From contig NZ_CAMYKG010000004.1 of NCBI RefSeq assembly GCF_947258925.1, positions 121,273 to 185,272 of the forward strand: a stretch of DNA of 64,000 bases, read 5' to 3'. The stretch's first letter is position 1, and each line of letters starts with the position of its first letter. A program made the position numbers and the translations under genes. Of this stretch, positions 17,705 through 27,077 are shown piece by piece. The stretch comes from an uncultured Eudoraea sp. (GTDB lineage Bacteria > Bacteroidota > Bacteroidia > Flavobacteriales > Flavobacteriaceae). The notes beneath the pieces were generated by a model. That model worked only from the letters and a program-made list of their open reading frames with translations, was not told the DNA's origin and did not search any database.

Positions 17705-18457
17705 CTATGAATTCCATATTTCCCATGCTTTTTCCGCTTGGAACTCCAGCATTTTTAATCCATTGCAAATAGTAGTCCCTTTATTTTCACCGGCTGATAA
17801 AAATGCAGTTTTTTCCGGGTTGTAGATAAGATCAAAAAGCAAATGATCCGGAGAAAGATATTCATATGGAATATTAGGTTTAGCATCAGTATCGGGAAAA
17901 GTTCCCAAAGGGGTACAATTGACTATAACAGTATGGGAACCAATAATTTTCTTATTTAAATCTGAATAGCTGATTTGATTACCAATCGGTTTTCGAGAAA
18001 CTTTTTTAAAGGATATACCAAGTTCTTTTAATACATGGGTGATAGCTTTCGAGGCTCCACCGGTACCGAGTATTAAGGCGTTTTTATGATATTCTTTTAA
18101 AAAGGGATGGATAGATTTCTTAAAACCGTAAGCATCTGTATTGAATCCCTGGAGCCCATCTTTTGCAAATTTAATAGTGTTTACTGCTCCAATGCTTGCT
18201 GCTTTTTTGTCTAAACTATCTAAATAGGGAATTATGGCTTCCTTGTACGGGATAGTGACGTTAAGACCTTTTAATTCTCTATTCCGGCGGAGTAGTTCGG
18301 GAAATTCTTCAATACTTCTTAGATCAAAATTTTCATAACTATGGTTCATCAAATTCAGGGTGGCGAATTTGTGGGTAAAATGAGCTTTAGAAAAGGAGTA
18401 AGAAATGTTCTTACCGATTAATCCAAAACAGCTATCTTTTTGATCTGCTTTTGCCAT
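17705..18457 (-). CDS. aroE: Shikimate dehydrogenase
   Basis: NADPH-dependent reduction of 3-dehydroshikimate in aromatic amino-acid synthesis. The N-terminal substrate domain shows S-F-S-K-A-H-F-T-H (residues about 20-28) and NVTIPYK with the catalytic lysine near 69; the Rossmann nucleotide loop is LILGTGGASKAI near 130-140, and FNTDAYG and a D-L-I-Y-N-P-x-x-T motif are also present. The 250-residue length is slightly short but normal for Bacteroidota. It overlaps the upstream DUF368 gene by 26 bp, implying coupled translation. Confidence 0.93.
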   Translation of the reverse strand: MAKADQKDSCFGLIGKNISYSFSKAHFTHKFATLNLMNHSYENFDLRSIEEFPELLRRNRELKGLNVTIPYKEAIIPYLDSLDKKAASIGAVNTIKFAKDGLQGFNTDAYGFKKSIHPFLKEYHKNALILGTGGASKAITHVLKELGISFKKVSRKPIGNQISYSDLNKKIIGSHTVIVNCTPLGTFPDTDAKPNIPYEYLSPDHLLFDLIYNPEKTAFLSAGENKGTTICNGLKMLEFQAEKAWEIWNS

Positions 18458-19448
18458 ATCTTTCTAATCCAACTAGTAGTCCAATCCCTAAAAAAATGAA
18501 CATTACTGCCCACCACGTTTCTTCAGCGCTAAAATCAGGAATGTACCTTTCATAGTTCATTATTATTTGATCTCCATTTGAATCTAGAGCTATCTTACCT
18601 TCTTCATCTTTGACATAAATAGCATTTTTCCACGGCCAGACTACCCCAAGAGAACCGGTTATAAATCCTATTATCACTGCCGAGGTAATATATTTATAGT
18701 GTTTTAACACATAACCCAGGAGATGAGATAGAGTAACTAATCCAGTCGCAGATCCGGCGGTGAATACGGCAAGAATTTTTAAGGTTCTTAGTCGAATTTG
18801 ATTTTCTAAAAAGCTAAAATCGCCTCTTATTATTTCTGCCATAGTATCATATAATGAATTAACAGAATCTACAAGGAGTAGGACATAGTTCCCCAAAAGG
18901 ATGAGAATAAAAGATCCGGATAAACCTGGTAAGGTCATCCCGGAAACGCTGATAATACCGCAGAGAAAGATAAATACCAAATTATCATTTTCCCTGGCCG
19001 GATTTAAAAAACTGATGGATATACCAACTATTAAGCCAATAAGACCAGCGGTGATAGTACCTCTATTCCAATGTTTAAAATCACTTGCTATGTAATATAT
19101 GGAACCGATAATCATTCCAAAGAAAGTAGCCCAAACATATAGCTCGTTTTTATCCAGAAAATAATCCAGGATTTTAGAAACACTAAAATAACTCACCAAC
19201 ATCCCAAAAATGAGCAATGATAAGAATTGTCCGTTTACATAGCGGTAAAAACTCCCAAACCTCCCATTAAGTAGTAATTTAAATGCTTTTAGGTTAATTT
19301 TTCGCAAGGAATAAATAAACTCTTCATAAAAACCAGCGACAAATGCAACAATCCCACCTGAAACCCCGGGCACTTTGTTTGCTGCGCCCATGCCTAATCC
19401 TTTTATCACCAGGAATGTTTTGTCAAAAAAAGTTCTAGACCTGGGCAT
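18432..19448 (-). CDS. DUF368 membrane protein (PopT-type), copy 1
   Basis: 338 residues, about eight to nine membrane helices. The DUF368 signatures are clear: G-M-G-A-A-N-K-V-P-G-V-S-G-G in the first third and a second inverted-half motif L-P-G-L-S-G-S-F-I-L near 175-185. DUF368 proteins (PopT) were identified as undecaprenyl-phosphate translocases that recycle the lipid carrier of wall and polysaccharide synthesis. It follows the second DUF368 gene by 5 bp and overlaps aroE by 26 bp. Confidence 0.88.
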   Translation of the reverse strand: MPRSRTFFDKTFLVIKGLGMGAANKVPGVSGGIVAFVAGFYEEFIYSLRKINLKAFKLLLNGRFGSFYRYVNGQFLSLLIFGMLVSYFSVSKILDYFLDKNELYVWATFFGMIIGSIYYIASDFKHWNRGTITAGLIGLIVGISISFLNPARENDNLVFIFLCGIISVSGMTLPGLSGSFILILLGNYVLLLVDSVNSLYDTMAEIIRGDFSFLENQIRLRTLKILAVFTAGSATGLVTLSHLLGYVLKHYKYITSAVIIGFITGSLGVVWPWKNAIYVKDEEGKIALDSNGDQIIMNYERYIPDFSAEETWWAVMFIFLGIGLLVGLERYGKSRSKR

Positions 19449-19453
19449 GAGCT

Positions 19454-20377
19454 TTAGTTTTTACTTTTTGTAGCAAATCTTTCAAGTATAAAAATAACAC
19501 AAAACCCAAGTAGTGCTAAAAGAATGGCGTAGGTTAATTGGTTGTCGCCCTCAAATTGAAAAGGTGATACATTTACTTCATTCACCGGAATAATTTTGTT
19601 TCCATATGTTTTGGTTTCCAAAACTCTTTTCCATGGCCAAATTTTGTTCAGTGAACCCAAAATGAAACCTGTTAATAATGCCAATGTGCTGTTTTTATAA
19701 TTTGCGAACATCCACTTTAATAGCCTTGCGAAGCTTAAGAGGCCAAATACTGCCCCTAAAGCCACCGTTGCAATAGTATATAAATCTCTTTCATGTACGG
19801 CATCCAAAATGGTCTTATATGAACCCAGCAGTACCAATATAAATGCACCGGAAATTCCTGGCAATATCATTGCACATACTGCAAGAGCACCAGATAAAAA
19901 TAAAAAGGGTGTACTCGCTGTATTTTCAGCTGGCGGAAGAGTGGTAATATAATAGGCTACCAATGCCCCTAAAACAAATGCTATAATTGTTCCTAAATTC
20001 CATTTTTTAATCGCTTTCGCTACAAAAATTACACTTGCAAGCACCAGTCCGAAAAAGAAAGACCATAATAAGATAGGCTGGTTGACCATTAACCAACTAA
20101 TCAATTTGGCCAGCGAAAAGACACTGATGAAAATACCCAGGAAAACGGATAGAAGAAAATTTCCATTCAGGGTTTTCCAGAAAGTATTAAAGCCTTTTCT
20201 TCTTAGGACTTTGATCAGAGAAAGATCTATGTTGTTAATGGACGTTATTAGCTCTTCATAAATCCCTGAAATAAATGCGATGGTTCCCCCCGATACACCC
20301 GGGACAACATCTGCGGCACCCATGGCCACACCTTTTAGAGTAATGATTAAATAGCTTGCTAAGTTGCGCTGACTCAT
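19454..20377 (-). CDS. DUF368 membrane protein (PopT-type), copy 2
   Basis: 307 residues with the same double motif as its neighbour: G-A-A-D-V-V-P-G-V-S-G-G near 20-32 and L-P-G-I-S-G-A-F-I-L near 170-180, plus the W-P-W segment in the C-terminal part. The two DUF368 genes are tandem paralogues 5 bp apart, and this one is 31 bp downstream of the TPR gene. They probably form a dimer-like pair or serve different conditions; a lipid-carrier recycling role is established for the family, not for these proteins. Confidence 0.88.
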   Translation of the reverse strand: MSQRNLASYLIITLKGVAMGAADVVPGVSGGTIAFISGIYEELITSINNIDLSLIKVLRRKGFNTFWKTLNGNFLLSVFLGIFISVFSLAKLISWLMVNQPILLWSFFFGLVLASVIFVAKAIKKWNLGTIIAFVLGALVAYYITTLPPAENTASTPFLFLSGALAVCAMILPGISGAFILVLLGSYKTILDAVHERDLYTIATVALGAVFGLLSFARLLKWMFANYKNSTLALLTGFILGSLNKIWPWKRVLETKTYGNKIIPVNEVNVSPFQFEGDNQLTYAILLALLGFCVIFILERFATKSKN

Positions 20378-20408
20378 TCAGAAAAATAAAAAAACAAAAA
20401 TAGTTCTT

Positions 20409-21809
20409 TTATTCGGAAGCTTTTTTAATATCGCTAATTATGTTTTGAGTCCAAATAGAGTTAAAATATTCAGGATATGAATTTTCAAAAACTGAGAGTT
20501 TAGAGATATCCAATTTTAATGCGTTGATAAACCTGAATCTGGCCTGTTCTGAATCACTGAGCATTAGATATAAGCCGGTCATTCTAAATTCAATTTCCGC
20601 CTTTTCTGGATAAAATTCGAGCCCCTGGATTAGAATCTGAATAGCTGAATGAATATCATTGTTCTTTTTAACTACTTCTGCCCAGTTCAACCAGGTATCT
20701 AGCTCATAATTACCTAGATCTACAGCTTGTTTATAAGAAAAATCAGCCTCATCCAAATTCTGCAGTGCATAGTGGATTTTGGCACATTTTTTCCAATATA
20801 AGGCATTTTCCCCATCAATATTGATCGCCTTATTTACATAATACAAGGCTCTTTCATAATTATTTTTACGGAAGTAAAAATCTGTTATCGCCAACCAGCC
20901 TTTGTCCAGCAACGGATCCTCGTGTACCGTTTGATAGAAATAGAATTTTGCAAGTTCGTCATTATTTAATTTTTCATGACACTTTCCAATTCTTAAATAG
21001 GCATGGGAGGTTGGGTCTTCTATTTTAATTGTGGTTTCGTAATTTTCAATTGCTTCATTATGTTTTCCCATTTTTTCAAGGACCTTCCCTTTTTCAAAAT
21101 AGGCACCCATAAAGGAATCATCTGCAATAATGGCAAAATCAAATGCCGCTAAAGCTTCAGGAAGCATTTCTTTGATATAATATTGTTTTCCCAACTGGTG
21201 CCAGGCTACCTGGCAGTATGGATTTCGTTCTAAAAACTCATTTAAAAATGAAATTGCACCATCATAATCCTCCATGAATTCAAAACAATAGACCACGTTG
21301 TAAAGGGAGGAATAATCATGCTGATCAAAAGAAACACATTTTATAAAATTGTCCTTTGCCATCTCAAAATTATCCATAAAAAGGTATTCCATTCCCAATA
21401 AGGAGTAAATATCAAAATTTTCCTGGGACAGATCCAGGGCCTTATTTAACATATCTATCGCTGCTTCATGATTGTCTTTTTTTGAATAGATATTTGCTCG
21501 CTGAATGTATATTTCCTCATTTGTACTATCCATCAATTGCAGTTCATCCAAAAGCTTTTCAGCGATTTCCAGATTATTTTCAAACACAAGTACTTCAATA
21601 TCCAAAAGCCTCAGATTCATACCTCCGGGATGTTGTTTAAGACCAATCTTAATGGCTTTTTTGGCTAAGGAGATTTTACCGTTGTTGAGGTAATGATGAA
21701 TTATGTCCTCGAAATCTTCAGCGTCAAAGAAATAGACGTCATCCGTTTTCAGCATAGACTCAAATTTCGCAATAGGTTGATTTTGACTTTCGTTAGGATC
21801 TAACGCCAT
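20409..21809 (-). CDS. Tetratricopeptide-repeat protein
   Basis: 466 residues without signal peptide, built of about ten TPR units between residues 30 and 440 (repeated A-x-x-x-x-x-x-A-L/I-x-x-x-P/D pattern, for example the units near 100, 135, 205, 240 and 340). It is most likely a cytoplasmic scaffold. It heads the minus-strand run TPR-DUF368-DUF368-aroE. No enzymatic motif, partner unknown. Confidence 0.85.
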   Translation of the reverse strand: MALDPNESQNQPIAKFESMLKTDDVYFFDAEDFEDIIHHYLNNGKISLAKKAIKIGLKQHPGGMNLRLLDIEVLVFENNLEIAEKLLDELQLMDSTNEEIYIQRANIYSKKDNHEAAIDMLNKALDLSQENFDIYSLLGMEYLFMDNFEMAKDNFIKCVSFDQHDYSSLYNVVYCFEFMEDYDGAISFLNEFLERNPYCQVAWHQLGKQYYIKEMLPEALAAFDFAIIADDSFMGAYFEKGKVLEKMGKHNEAIENYETTIKIEDPTSHAYLRIGKCHEKLNNDELAKFYFYQTVHEDPLLDKGWLAITDFYFRKNNYERALYYVNKAINIDGENALYWKKCAKIHYALQNLDEADFSYKQAVDLGNYELDTWLNWAEVVKKNNDIHSAIQILIQGLEFYPEKAEIEFRMTGLYLMLSDSEQARFRFINALKLDISKLSVFENSYPEYFNSIWTQNIISDIKKASE

Positions 21810-21836
21810 AGAAACGTGCTTGGTTAAACTATGGAT

Positions 21837-21860
21837 TTAAAAATAGTCTTTTTGGGACTA
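21837..21860 (-). terminator. Possible terminator after the aminotransferase gene
   Basis: The minus strand folds into a 5-bp hairpin (TAGTC/GACTA, 7-nt loop) followed by a run of T (TTTTTAA). It lies about 55 bp after the aminotransferase stop. The stem is short, and the same bases also contain TATTTTTA, one base from a -7 element for the TPR gene. Confidence 0.35.
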
Positions 21861-21914
21861 CATTTAATTCCACTTCAGGGCTATATTATTAACAAAATAG
21901 TTAACAAAATATTG

Positions 21915-23096
21915 CTATAGCCCGTTCAAAGTTTGGATTATTATATCGCAACCCTGTTCAATTTCCTCGGGGTTTATGGTTAGTGGAGGCGTTATTCTAA
22001 CACCTTTTGGTTCAAAAAGTAACCAAAAAAGGATTAAATTCTTTTTGGAACAGGCAAGAATAAGTTTGTTTGCAATATCCTCATTTTTCATGATAAGACA
22101 TAGCATTAGTCCTTTACCTCGAATCTCCTTTATATAGGGGTGTTTTAGCCTTGTTCTGAATTGTTTTTCCTTTTCAAGAGTATCAGGAATAAGATTCCCA
22201 TTTGTTAATTCCTTAAAAGTTGCCAGGGCAGCTGCAGCTATCACAGGATTACCTCCGAAAGTGGTTATATGCCCTAATTTGGGTGATATGCTTAAAGAAT
22301 TCATGATTTTCTCTGAAGCAGTAAAACCCCCAATAGGCAAGCCGGAGGCCATACCTTTGCCCATAACCAATATATCGGGTACACAATTGTAGTGTTCAAA
22401 AGCGAATAATTTCCCGGTACGTCCAAATCCAGGTTGAATTTCATCAAGGATTAAAAGGGCACCTACTTTTTCGCAGCGATCCTTCACTTTCCTGAGATAC
22501 CCATTTTTTGGAATGATAAATCCTGCACCACCCTGGATTGTTTCCAGAATAACTGCTGCTGTGTCTTCATCAATTTTATTAATTTCTTTATCAGAATTAA
22601 ACTCCAAAAAAAAGATATCAGGGATTAATGGCCGGAAAGGAGCTTTGCGCTCTTCAAAATTCATTAAGCTAAGGCTACCCAGGGTGTTTCCGTGATAAGC
22701 ATTTTTTGCCGCTATAAGTTTTGAACGCCCTGTAAAACGTCTGGCCAATTTTATTGCCCCTTCCATGGCTTCCGTTCCTGAATTTACCAGATAGGTGGTT
22801 TCTAATTTATCCGGTAATTGGGAGGCTAACATTTTGGTTAATTCTAATGCAGGCCGTTGTATGAATTCCCCATAAACCATCACATGCATGTATTTCCTGC
22901 TTTGTTCAATTATTGCATCTACCACTTTTGGATGACAATGTCCTAAACAACAAACAGATACCCCGGCAACAAAATCCAAATGGGCATTTCCCTTCATGTC
23001 ATAAATAAAACTCCCCTGGGCATGGGAGACTTCCATGGCAAGAGGATAAGGGGTTGTCTGCGCCTGATATCTTAAAAAATCTTCTTGCATAGCCAC
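21915..23096 (-). CDS. Class III aminotransferase (acetylornithine/ornithine-like)
   Basis: PLP enzyme of fold type I, class III. The cofactor loop NSGTEAMEGAIKLARR near 105-120, D218 in ILDEIQPGFGRTG (binding the pyridine nitrogen) and the Schiff-base lysine K247 in MGKGMASG are all present. Length 393 residues is typical. The class contains acetylornithine, ornithine, 4-aminobutyrate and beta-alanine aminotransferases; arginine-biosynthesis genes are absent from the neighbourhood, so the substrate is open. It overlaps the last base of the OstA-like gene and is probably translated from the same mRNA. Confidence 0.85.
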   Translation of the reverse strand: MAMQEDFLRYQAQTTPYPLAMEVSHAQGSFIYDMKGNAHLDFVAGVSVCCLGHCHPKVVDAIIEQSRKYMHVMVYGEFIQRPALELTKMLASQLPDKLETTYLVNSGTEAMEGAIKLARRFTGRSKLIAAKNAYHGNTLGSLSLMNFEERKAPFRPLIPDIFFLEFNSDKEINKIDEDTAAVILETIQGGAGFIIPKNGYLRKVKDRCEKVGALLILDEIQPGFGRTGKLFAFEHYNCVPDILVMGKGMASGLPIGGFTASEKIMNSLSISPKLGHITTFGGNPVIAAAALATFKELTNGNLIPDTLEKEKQFRTRLKHPYIKEIRGKGLMLCLIMKNEDIANKLILACSKKNLILFWLLFEPKGVRITPPLTINPEEIEQGCDIIIQTLNGL

Positions 23097-24805
23097 TATT
23101 CTACCTTTTTGAGTGGTTGTTTTTTTCGTATGAAGGCTTTATCCGGATTTGTATATAGGGCTGATTCATCTTCATTCTTGTCATTTTCAGGTTGTTCTTC
23201 GTCCATATCAATAGGATTATCCACGCCCCTAATTTTTACCAATTCGATATTGTTGTCATCTTCATCAAAAATATCTTCCTTGCTTCTAATCCGTTCATCT
23301 CCGCGCCATACAAATCCCTTTAGTTTTCTACTATTTAGCGGAAGATCTTTATCAGGGAATATATCTCCATCCGGATTGGTGAAAAAGGTAATATCCTCAA
23401 TGTCGTTTTCCGCCAATGTTAACCTTATGGCACTGCAAATTGTTTTATTAATCCCAATAAGTTTATTATCATCATTATACATGTAATAAATTACTTCTGT
23501 ATTCTTCACCAAATCAACAATTTTCAGTGAATTATCAATAAACTTACCAAACAGGTCTTTGCCTTTGGCCTGGTTATAGCCCTCCATGCTAATACTGTCG
23601 AGAGAGATTATAAAGGCGTTGTTAATTACTTTTAATGAATCCAGTTTTTCAGTTTCCATATCAGAAATCAAATGAATACTATCTCCGGTCATTTGGTTTT
23701 CAACATTCCACAATACCGGATCTTTAATCAACTGGGTTATTCCTGTAGTTTGATCAAAGTGAATGGAATCGCATTTACCGCTTAGATCAGGCTTAAAAAA
23801 CTTGGCATTTCTAAAAGCTCTTAAAATTCGATTATCCGGCTTACCGGTAAGGAGTAAAGTATCCCCGTGCATATAAAGGGAATCCTGTTCAACAAGACTT
23901 ATAGATACGGCACGTTTAGTAGCAAATACGGAATCCTTTGCCTTATATACTTCTGCATAATGAGCTCTGATTACCCCATTATTTATGGTATCCGTTACTT
24001 TAATATTGTTAGTGGCGGATGCAAATTCCGTTGCTTTGTCAAAGTATACACTATCTCCTTCAATAATGCGGTTATTATAATCAATTCTTGTATTTTTTAT
24101 GCCATAACCACTTTCTATCTTGGTGTCATAAAAACCACGTTCACAGTAAATTTTATAGCTCTCACCTATTATGGTCGAAGGGCCATACATATAGGCGTTC
24201 TTCGTATTCTGATAATAATCAAGTTGTTTGGAATCGATGGTGTATTCCGGATTCAGGATATGGACATTTTCTATAAACTGAAATTTTTCAGGCACCATGA
24301 AGTATCTTCCTATTTCACTGGTAAGTGTATTGGCAGAATCAATTATCGTACCCGAACTGGTATAATAAGACTCTTGCTTTTCACGGTCAAAGTACAATGT
24401 ATCTGTCCGTAGGGTCATCCCCGTTCCGGTACCGGAGCCAGTATTTTTTAAGACTACTTTTTCCCAGGCCTTAGCGAGCCTTGTATTACCGTCATAATTA
24501 ATTTTACCACCAGTCATTTGTATGGAATCACCTTGTTTTAATCTGATATTTCCTATGGCCTTTAATCTATTTTCTTTCTGGTAGAATATGGCGATATCAC
24601 ACCATAGATCGGCCCCCTGGTGTTCAAATTGTACCTGCCTGTTATCTTTACTGAAGATGGAGGCACCTGGAAATTGTGCTTCATCTTTGGTAAAATTTGC
24701 TCCGTAAACAATATTAATTTGCTTGGCTTCTTCTTTTTTCGGTTCCTGGGCCGAACCAGCCAAGAGAGAAAAAAGTAATATATTAATTATAATTAATCTG
24801 TTCAA
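23096..24805 (-). CDS. OstA-like outer-membrane biogenesis protein
   Basis: A 569-residue exported protein with a signal peptide (residues 1-19). The first part (about 30-230) has the repeating beta-rich pattern of the OstA/LptA fold that shuttles LPS across the periplasm, recurring in the middle (about 240-400). The tail (about 500-569) is acidic and then basic. Single-domain LptA is much shorter (about 180 residues), so this is the extended Bacteroidota OstA-like form. It is followed directly by the aminotransferase gene. A role in LPS transport is inferred from fold similarity. Confidence 0.75.
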   Translation of the reverse strand: MNRLIIINILLFSLLAGSAQEPKKEEAKQINIVYGANFTKDEAQFPGASIFSKDNRQVQFEHQGADLWCDIAIFYQKENRLKAIGNIRLKQGDSIQMTGGKINYDGNTRLAKAWEKVVLKNTGSGTGTGMTLRTDTLYFDREKQESYYTSSGTIIDSANTLTSEIGRYFMVPEKFQFIENVHILNPEYTIDSKQLDYYQNTKNAYMYGPSTIIGESYKIYCERGFYDTKIESGYGIKNTRIDYNNRIIEGDSVYFDKATEFASATNNIKVTDTINNGVIRAHYAEVYKAKDSVFATKRAVSISLVEQDSLYMHGDTLLLTGKPDNRILRAFRNAKFFKPDLSGKCDSIHFDQTTGITQLIKDPVLWNVENQMTGDSIHLISDMETEKLDSLKVINNAFIISLDSISMEGYNQAKGKDLFGKFIDNSLKIVDLVKNTEVIYYMYNDDNKLIGINKTICSAIRLTLAENDIEDITFFTNPDGDIFPDKDLPLNSRKLKGFVWRGDERIRSKEDIFDEDDNNIELVKIRGVDNPIDMDEEQPENDKNEDESALYTNPDKAFIRKKQPLKKVE

Positions 24806-24821
24806 GACTCATATTTTTCTT

Positions 24822-24829
24822 CAAAAATA
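24822..24829 (-). promoter_or_regulatory. -7 element of the OstA-like gene
   Basis: The minus strand reads TATTTTTG, a full TAnnTTTG match, 16 nt before the ATG at 24805. Confidence 0.5.
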
Positions 24830-24875
24830 GGATAAATAAAAAGAGAAGCATAAGTATTGGCATGGATTTAGGAAT

Positions 24876-25250
24876 TCACAGAGGTGAGCTTCCAATTACA
24901 ACTTCCAGGTCTGTATTTACTTCCTGTAAGGCCTTGGCATTGTCTAAAGTTACTCTGGAATCCCATAGGTACACCGTCTTTAACTGCTTCATATTATTTA
25001 GGTAAGATAGGCAGGAATCTGTTACTTGGGTTCGATAAAGATTTAAGGATTCCAGATGTTCCAACTCACTGTGAAATTCTATGGCAGGATCTGATACATT
25101 TGCTTTTTGTAGTTCTAGTCTGGTTAAATTGGGGAATTGAGAAATAATTGAAACCCATCCATCCTCGACATTAGTCCCGGCAAGGGAAGACCAGGTCATA
25201 TACTCTTTTATTCCTAAAAGCTTCGAAAGTTTGTCCCTATTTAATGAATT
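24876..25250 (-). pseudogene. Truncated leucine-rich-repeat protein, C-terminal remnant
   Basis: The translated frame from the ATG at 25199 gives 107 residues of about four LRR units (L-x-x-L-x-L-x-x-T/A-x-V-S/T-D pattern) ending in a short C-terminus. The frame stays open upstream of that ATG to 25250, where a TGA (25253-25251) ends it, and the translated residues there still look like LRR, so the ATG is not a natural start. Such repeats form the C-terminal end of Bacteroidota/planctomycete-type cytochrome-domain membrane proteins; here the cytochrome and membrane parts are missing. I interpret it as a decayed gene left between purA and ostA. Not recognised with certainty. Confidence 0.6.
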
Positions 25251-25313
25251 TCATGTGAATTTTATATCCAGCAATGAATTTTCCGACCCAGGTCTTTTTC
25301 TAATAAACGATTT

Positions 25314-26585
25314 TTAACGGTGAATCGTTTGCTTTCGATCCGGGCCAACGGATACAATTTTAATGGGAATTTCCAACTCTGCTTCAAGATAATTGATATA
25401 TTCAATTAGTGTTTCCGGGAGTTCGTCCGCACTGGTCATCTTAGTAAGGTCTTTTTCCCAGCCCTTCATTTCTTTGTAAACCGGGGAAACATTTTCGGCT
25501 TCAATATTATAAGGGAGGTGACTTACTTTTTCCCCTTTGTATTTGTAGGCGGTACAAACTTTTATGGTTTTGAAACCGCTTAAAACATCTGCTTTCATCA
25601 TCATCAATTCTGAAACCCCATTAATTTGTACTGCATATTTTAGAGCGACAAGATCTAACCATCCACATCGCCTTGGTCTGCCGGTTGTTGCACCAAATTC
25701 ATTGCCAACTCTACCCATAGTTGCTCCGACTTCATCAAAGAGTTCGGTTGGAAAGGGACCGCTTCCTACACGGGTGGTATATGCTTTGAAAATCCCGAAA
25801 ACCCCACCTATATTTCGCGGTGGAACTCCAAGGCCTGTGCAGGCCCCGGCGGCGGTTGTGTTCGATGAAGTTACGTAGGGATAGGTTCCAAAATCAATAT
25901 CGAGCAATGAACCCTGTGCTCCTTCAGCCAGGATTTTCTTACCGCTTTTCTGTGCCTGGTATAGGTACTCTTCACTATCAATAAATGTTAGTTGCTTTAA
26001 TTCCTTAACAGCATCAAAAAAGTCGGTTTCCAGCTCATTTAGATCATATTGAATATCTACATTATGAAAGTCAATCATAGCTTCGTGCTTATCTGATAAA
26101 GCACGATATTTATCCTTCCAATTGTCAAGCTCCAAATCACCCACCCGCATTCCGTTTCTTCCAGTTTTGTCCATATATGTAGGACCTATCCCCTTTAGGG
26201 TAGAGCCTATTTTGGCTTTACCTTTTGAGGCTTCTGAAGCAGCATCCAGTAACCTGTGAGTTGGAAGGATGAGATGGGCTTTTCTGGAAATTAATAGCTT
26301 GGCATTTAAATCCAGATTGAATTTGTTTAAATTATCCAGCTCTTTTTTAAAAATAACGGGGTCAATAACAACTCCGTTGCCAACAATATTGAGCGCATTT
26401 TTGTGAAAAATACCGGAAGGAATGGTATGTAAGACATGTTTTATGCCATCGAACTCTAAGGTGTGTCCGGCATTGGGGCCACCCTGAAATCTGGCTATTA
26501 TATCATAATTTTTGGTAAGTACATCAACGATTTTTCCTTTTCCTTCGTCTCCCCATTGAAGACCTAGTAGTAAATCTACGGCCAT
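25314..26585 (-). CDS. purA: Adenylosuccinate synthase
   Basis: Condenses IMP with aspartate, driven by GTP, in AMP synthesis. The GTP-binding loop W-G-D-E-G-K-G-K at residues 11-18 holds the catalytic aspartate (D13), followed by the histidine of G-G-P-N-A-G-H-T, the catalytic partner. The IMP-binding STLKGIGPTYMDKTGR segment (about 125-140) and the TTRVGSGPFPTE loop (about 270-281) are intact. The 423-residue length is normal. It follows the Fur-like gene by 15 bp on the same strand. Confidence 0.97.
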   Translation of the reverse strand: MAVDLLLGLQWGDEGKGKIVDVLTKNYDIIARFQGGPNAGHTLEFDGIKHVLHTIPSGIFHKNALNIVGNGVVIDPVIFKKELDNLNKFNLDLNAKLLISRKAHLILPTHRLLDAASEASKGKAKIGSTLKGIGPTYMDKTGRNGMRVGDLELDNWKDKYRALSDKHEAMIDFHNVDIQYDLNELETDFFDAVKELKQLTFIDSEEYLYQAQKSGKKILAEGAQGSLLDIDFGTYPYVTSSNTTAAGACTGLGVPPRNIGGVFGIFKAYTTRVGSGPFPTELFDEVGATMGRVGNEFGATTGRPRRCGWLDLVALKYAVQINGVSELMMMKADVLSGFKTIKVCTAYKYKGEKVSHLPYNIEAENVSPVYKEMKGWEKDLTKMTSADELPETLIEYINYLEAELEIPIKIVSVGPDRKQTIHR

Positions 26586-26600
26586 GCAGTAAGTTATTGG

Positions 26601-27056
26601 TTAGTTATTTGCTTTTTCTTTTTGATTTCTTGTACCGTAGAAGTACAAAGAATGACTATTAATTTTAATGTCAAAAACCTCTTCAATAGTCTTTTTGATA
26701 GATTGTATTCTTGGATCACAAAATTCAACTACTTCACCGGTATCCGTAAGAATTACATGATCGTGTTGTCTATCGAAATATGATTTTTCAAACTGGGCCT
26801 GAGTCTTCCCAAACTGATGTTTACGCACCAATTTACAATCCAGTAATAATTCTATAGTGTTATAAAGTGTTGCCCTGCTTACTCTATAGTTTTTATTCTT
26901 CATGCTAATGTAGAGTGATTCAATATCGAAATGGTCATCACTTTCATAGATCTCCTGAAGAATAGCGTAGCGCTCCGGCGTTTTTCTATGCCCGTTGTCC
27001 TCTAAAAATTTAGTAAATACGTTTTTAACAATTTCCTGGTCCTTATTCGTCCCCAT
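26601..27056 (-). CDS. Fur-family transcriptional regulator
   Basis: Metal- or peroxide-sensing winged-helix repressor. The N-terminal domain ([14 protein letters not shown], then [14 protein letters not shown] recognition region) is canonical. The C-terminal dimerisation domain carries the H-D-H motif and the E-F-C-D-P segment, but the structural-zinc CxxC after HDH is replaced by a T-D-T sequence, and no second CxxC follows. It may therefore use another stabilising mode. It is co-directional with purA (15 bp downstream) and lies about 100 bp from rel. The metal sensed is unknown. Confidence 0.85.
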   Translation of the reverse strand: MGTNKDQEIVKNVFTKFLEDNGHRKTPERYAILQEIYESDDHFDIESLYISMKNKNYRVSRATLYNTIELLLDCKLVRKHQFGKTQAQFEKSYFDRQHDHVILTDTGEVVEFCDPRIQSIKKTIEEVFDIKINSHSLYFYGTRNQKEKANN

Positions 27057-27077
27057 ATTACATCATCATGTTAAAAG

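Noticed and set aside
21888..21912. Direct repeat TTAACAAAATA twice after the aminotransferase gene
   Set aside because: Two short AT-rich copies in tandem, consistent with chance or slippage.
23867..24412. 181-codon open frame on the plus strand inside the OstA-like gene
   Set aside because: Antisense to a clearly coding gene; composition (Y, F, I rich) and lack of motifs mark it as a shadow.
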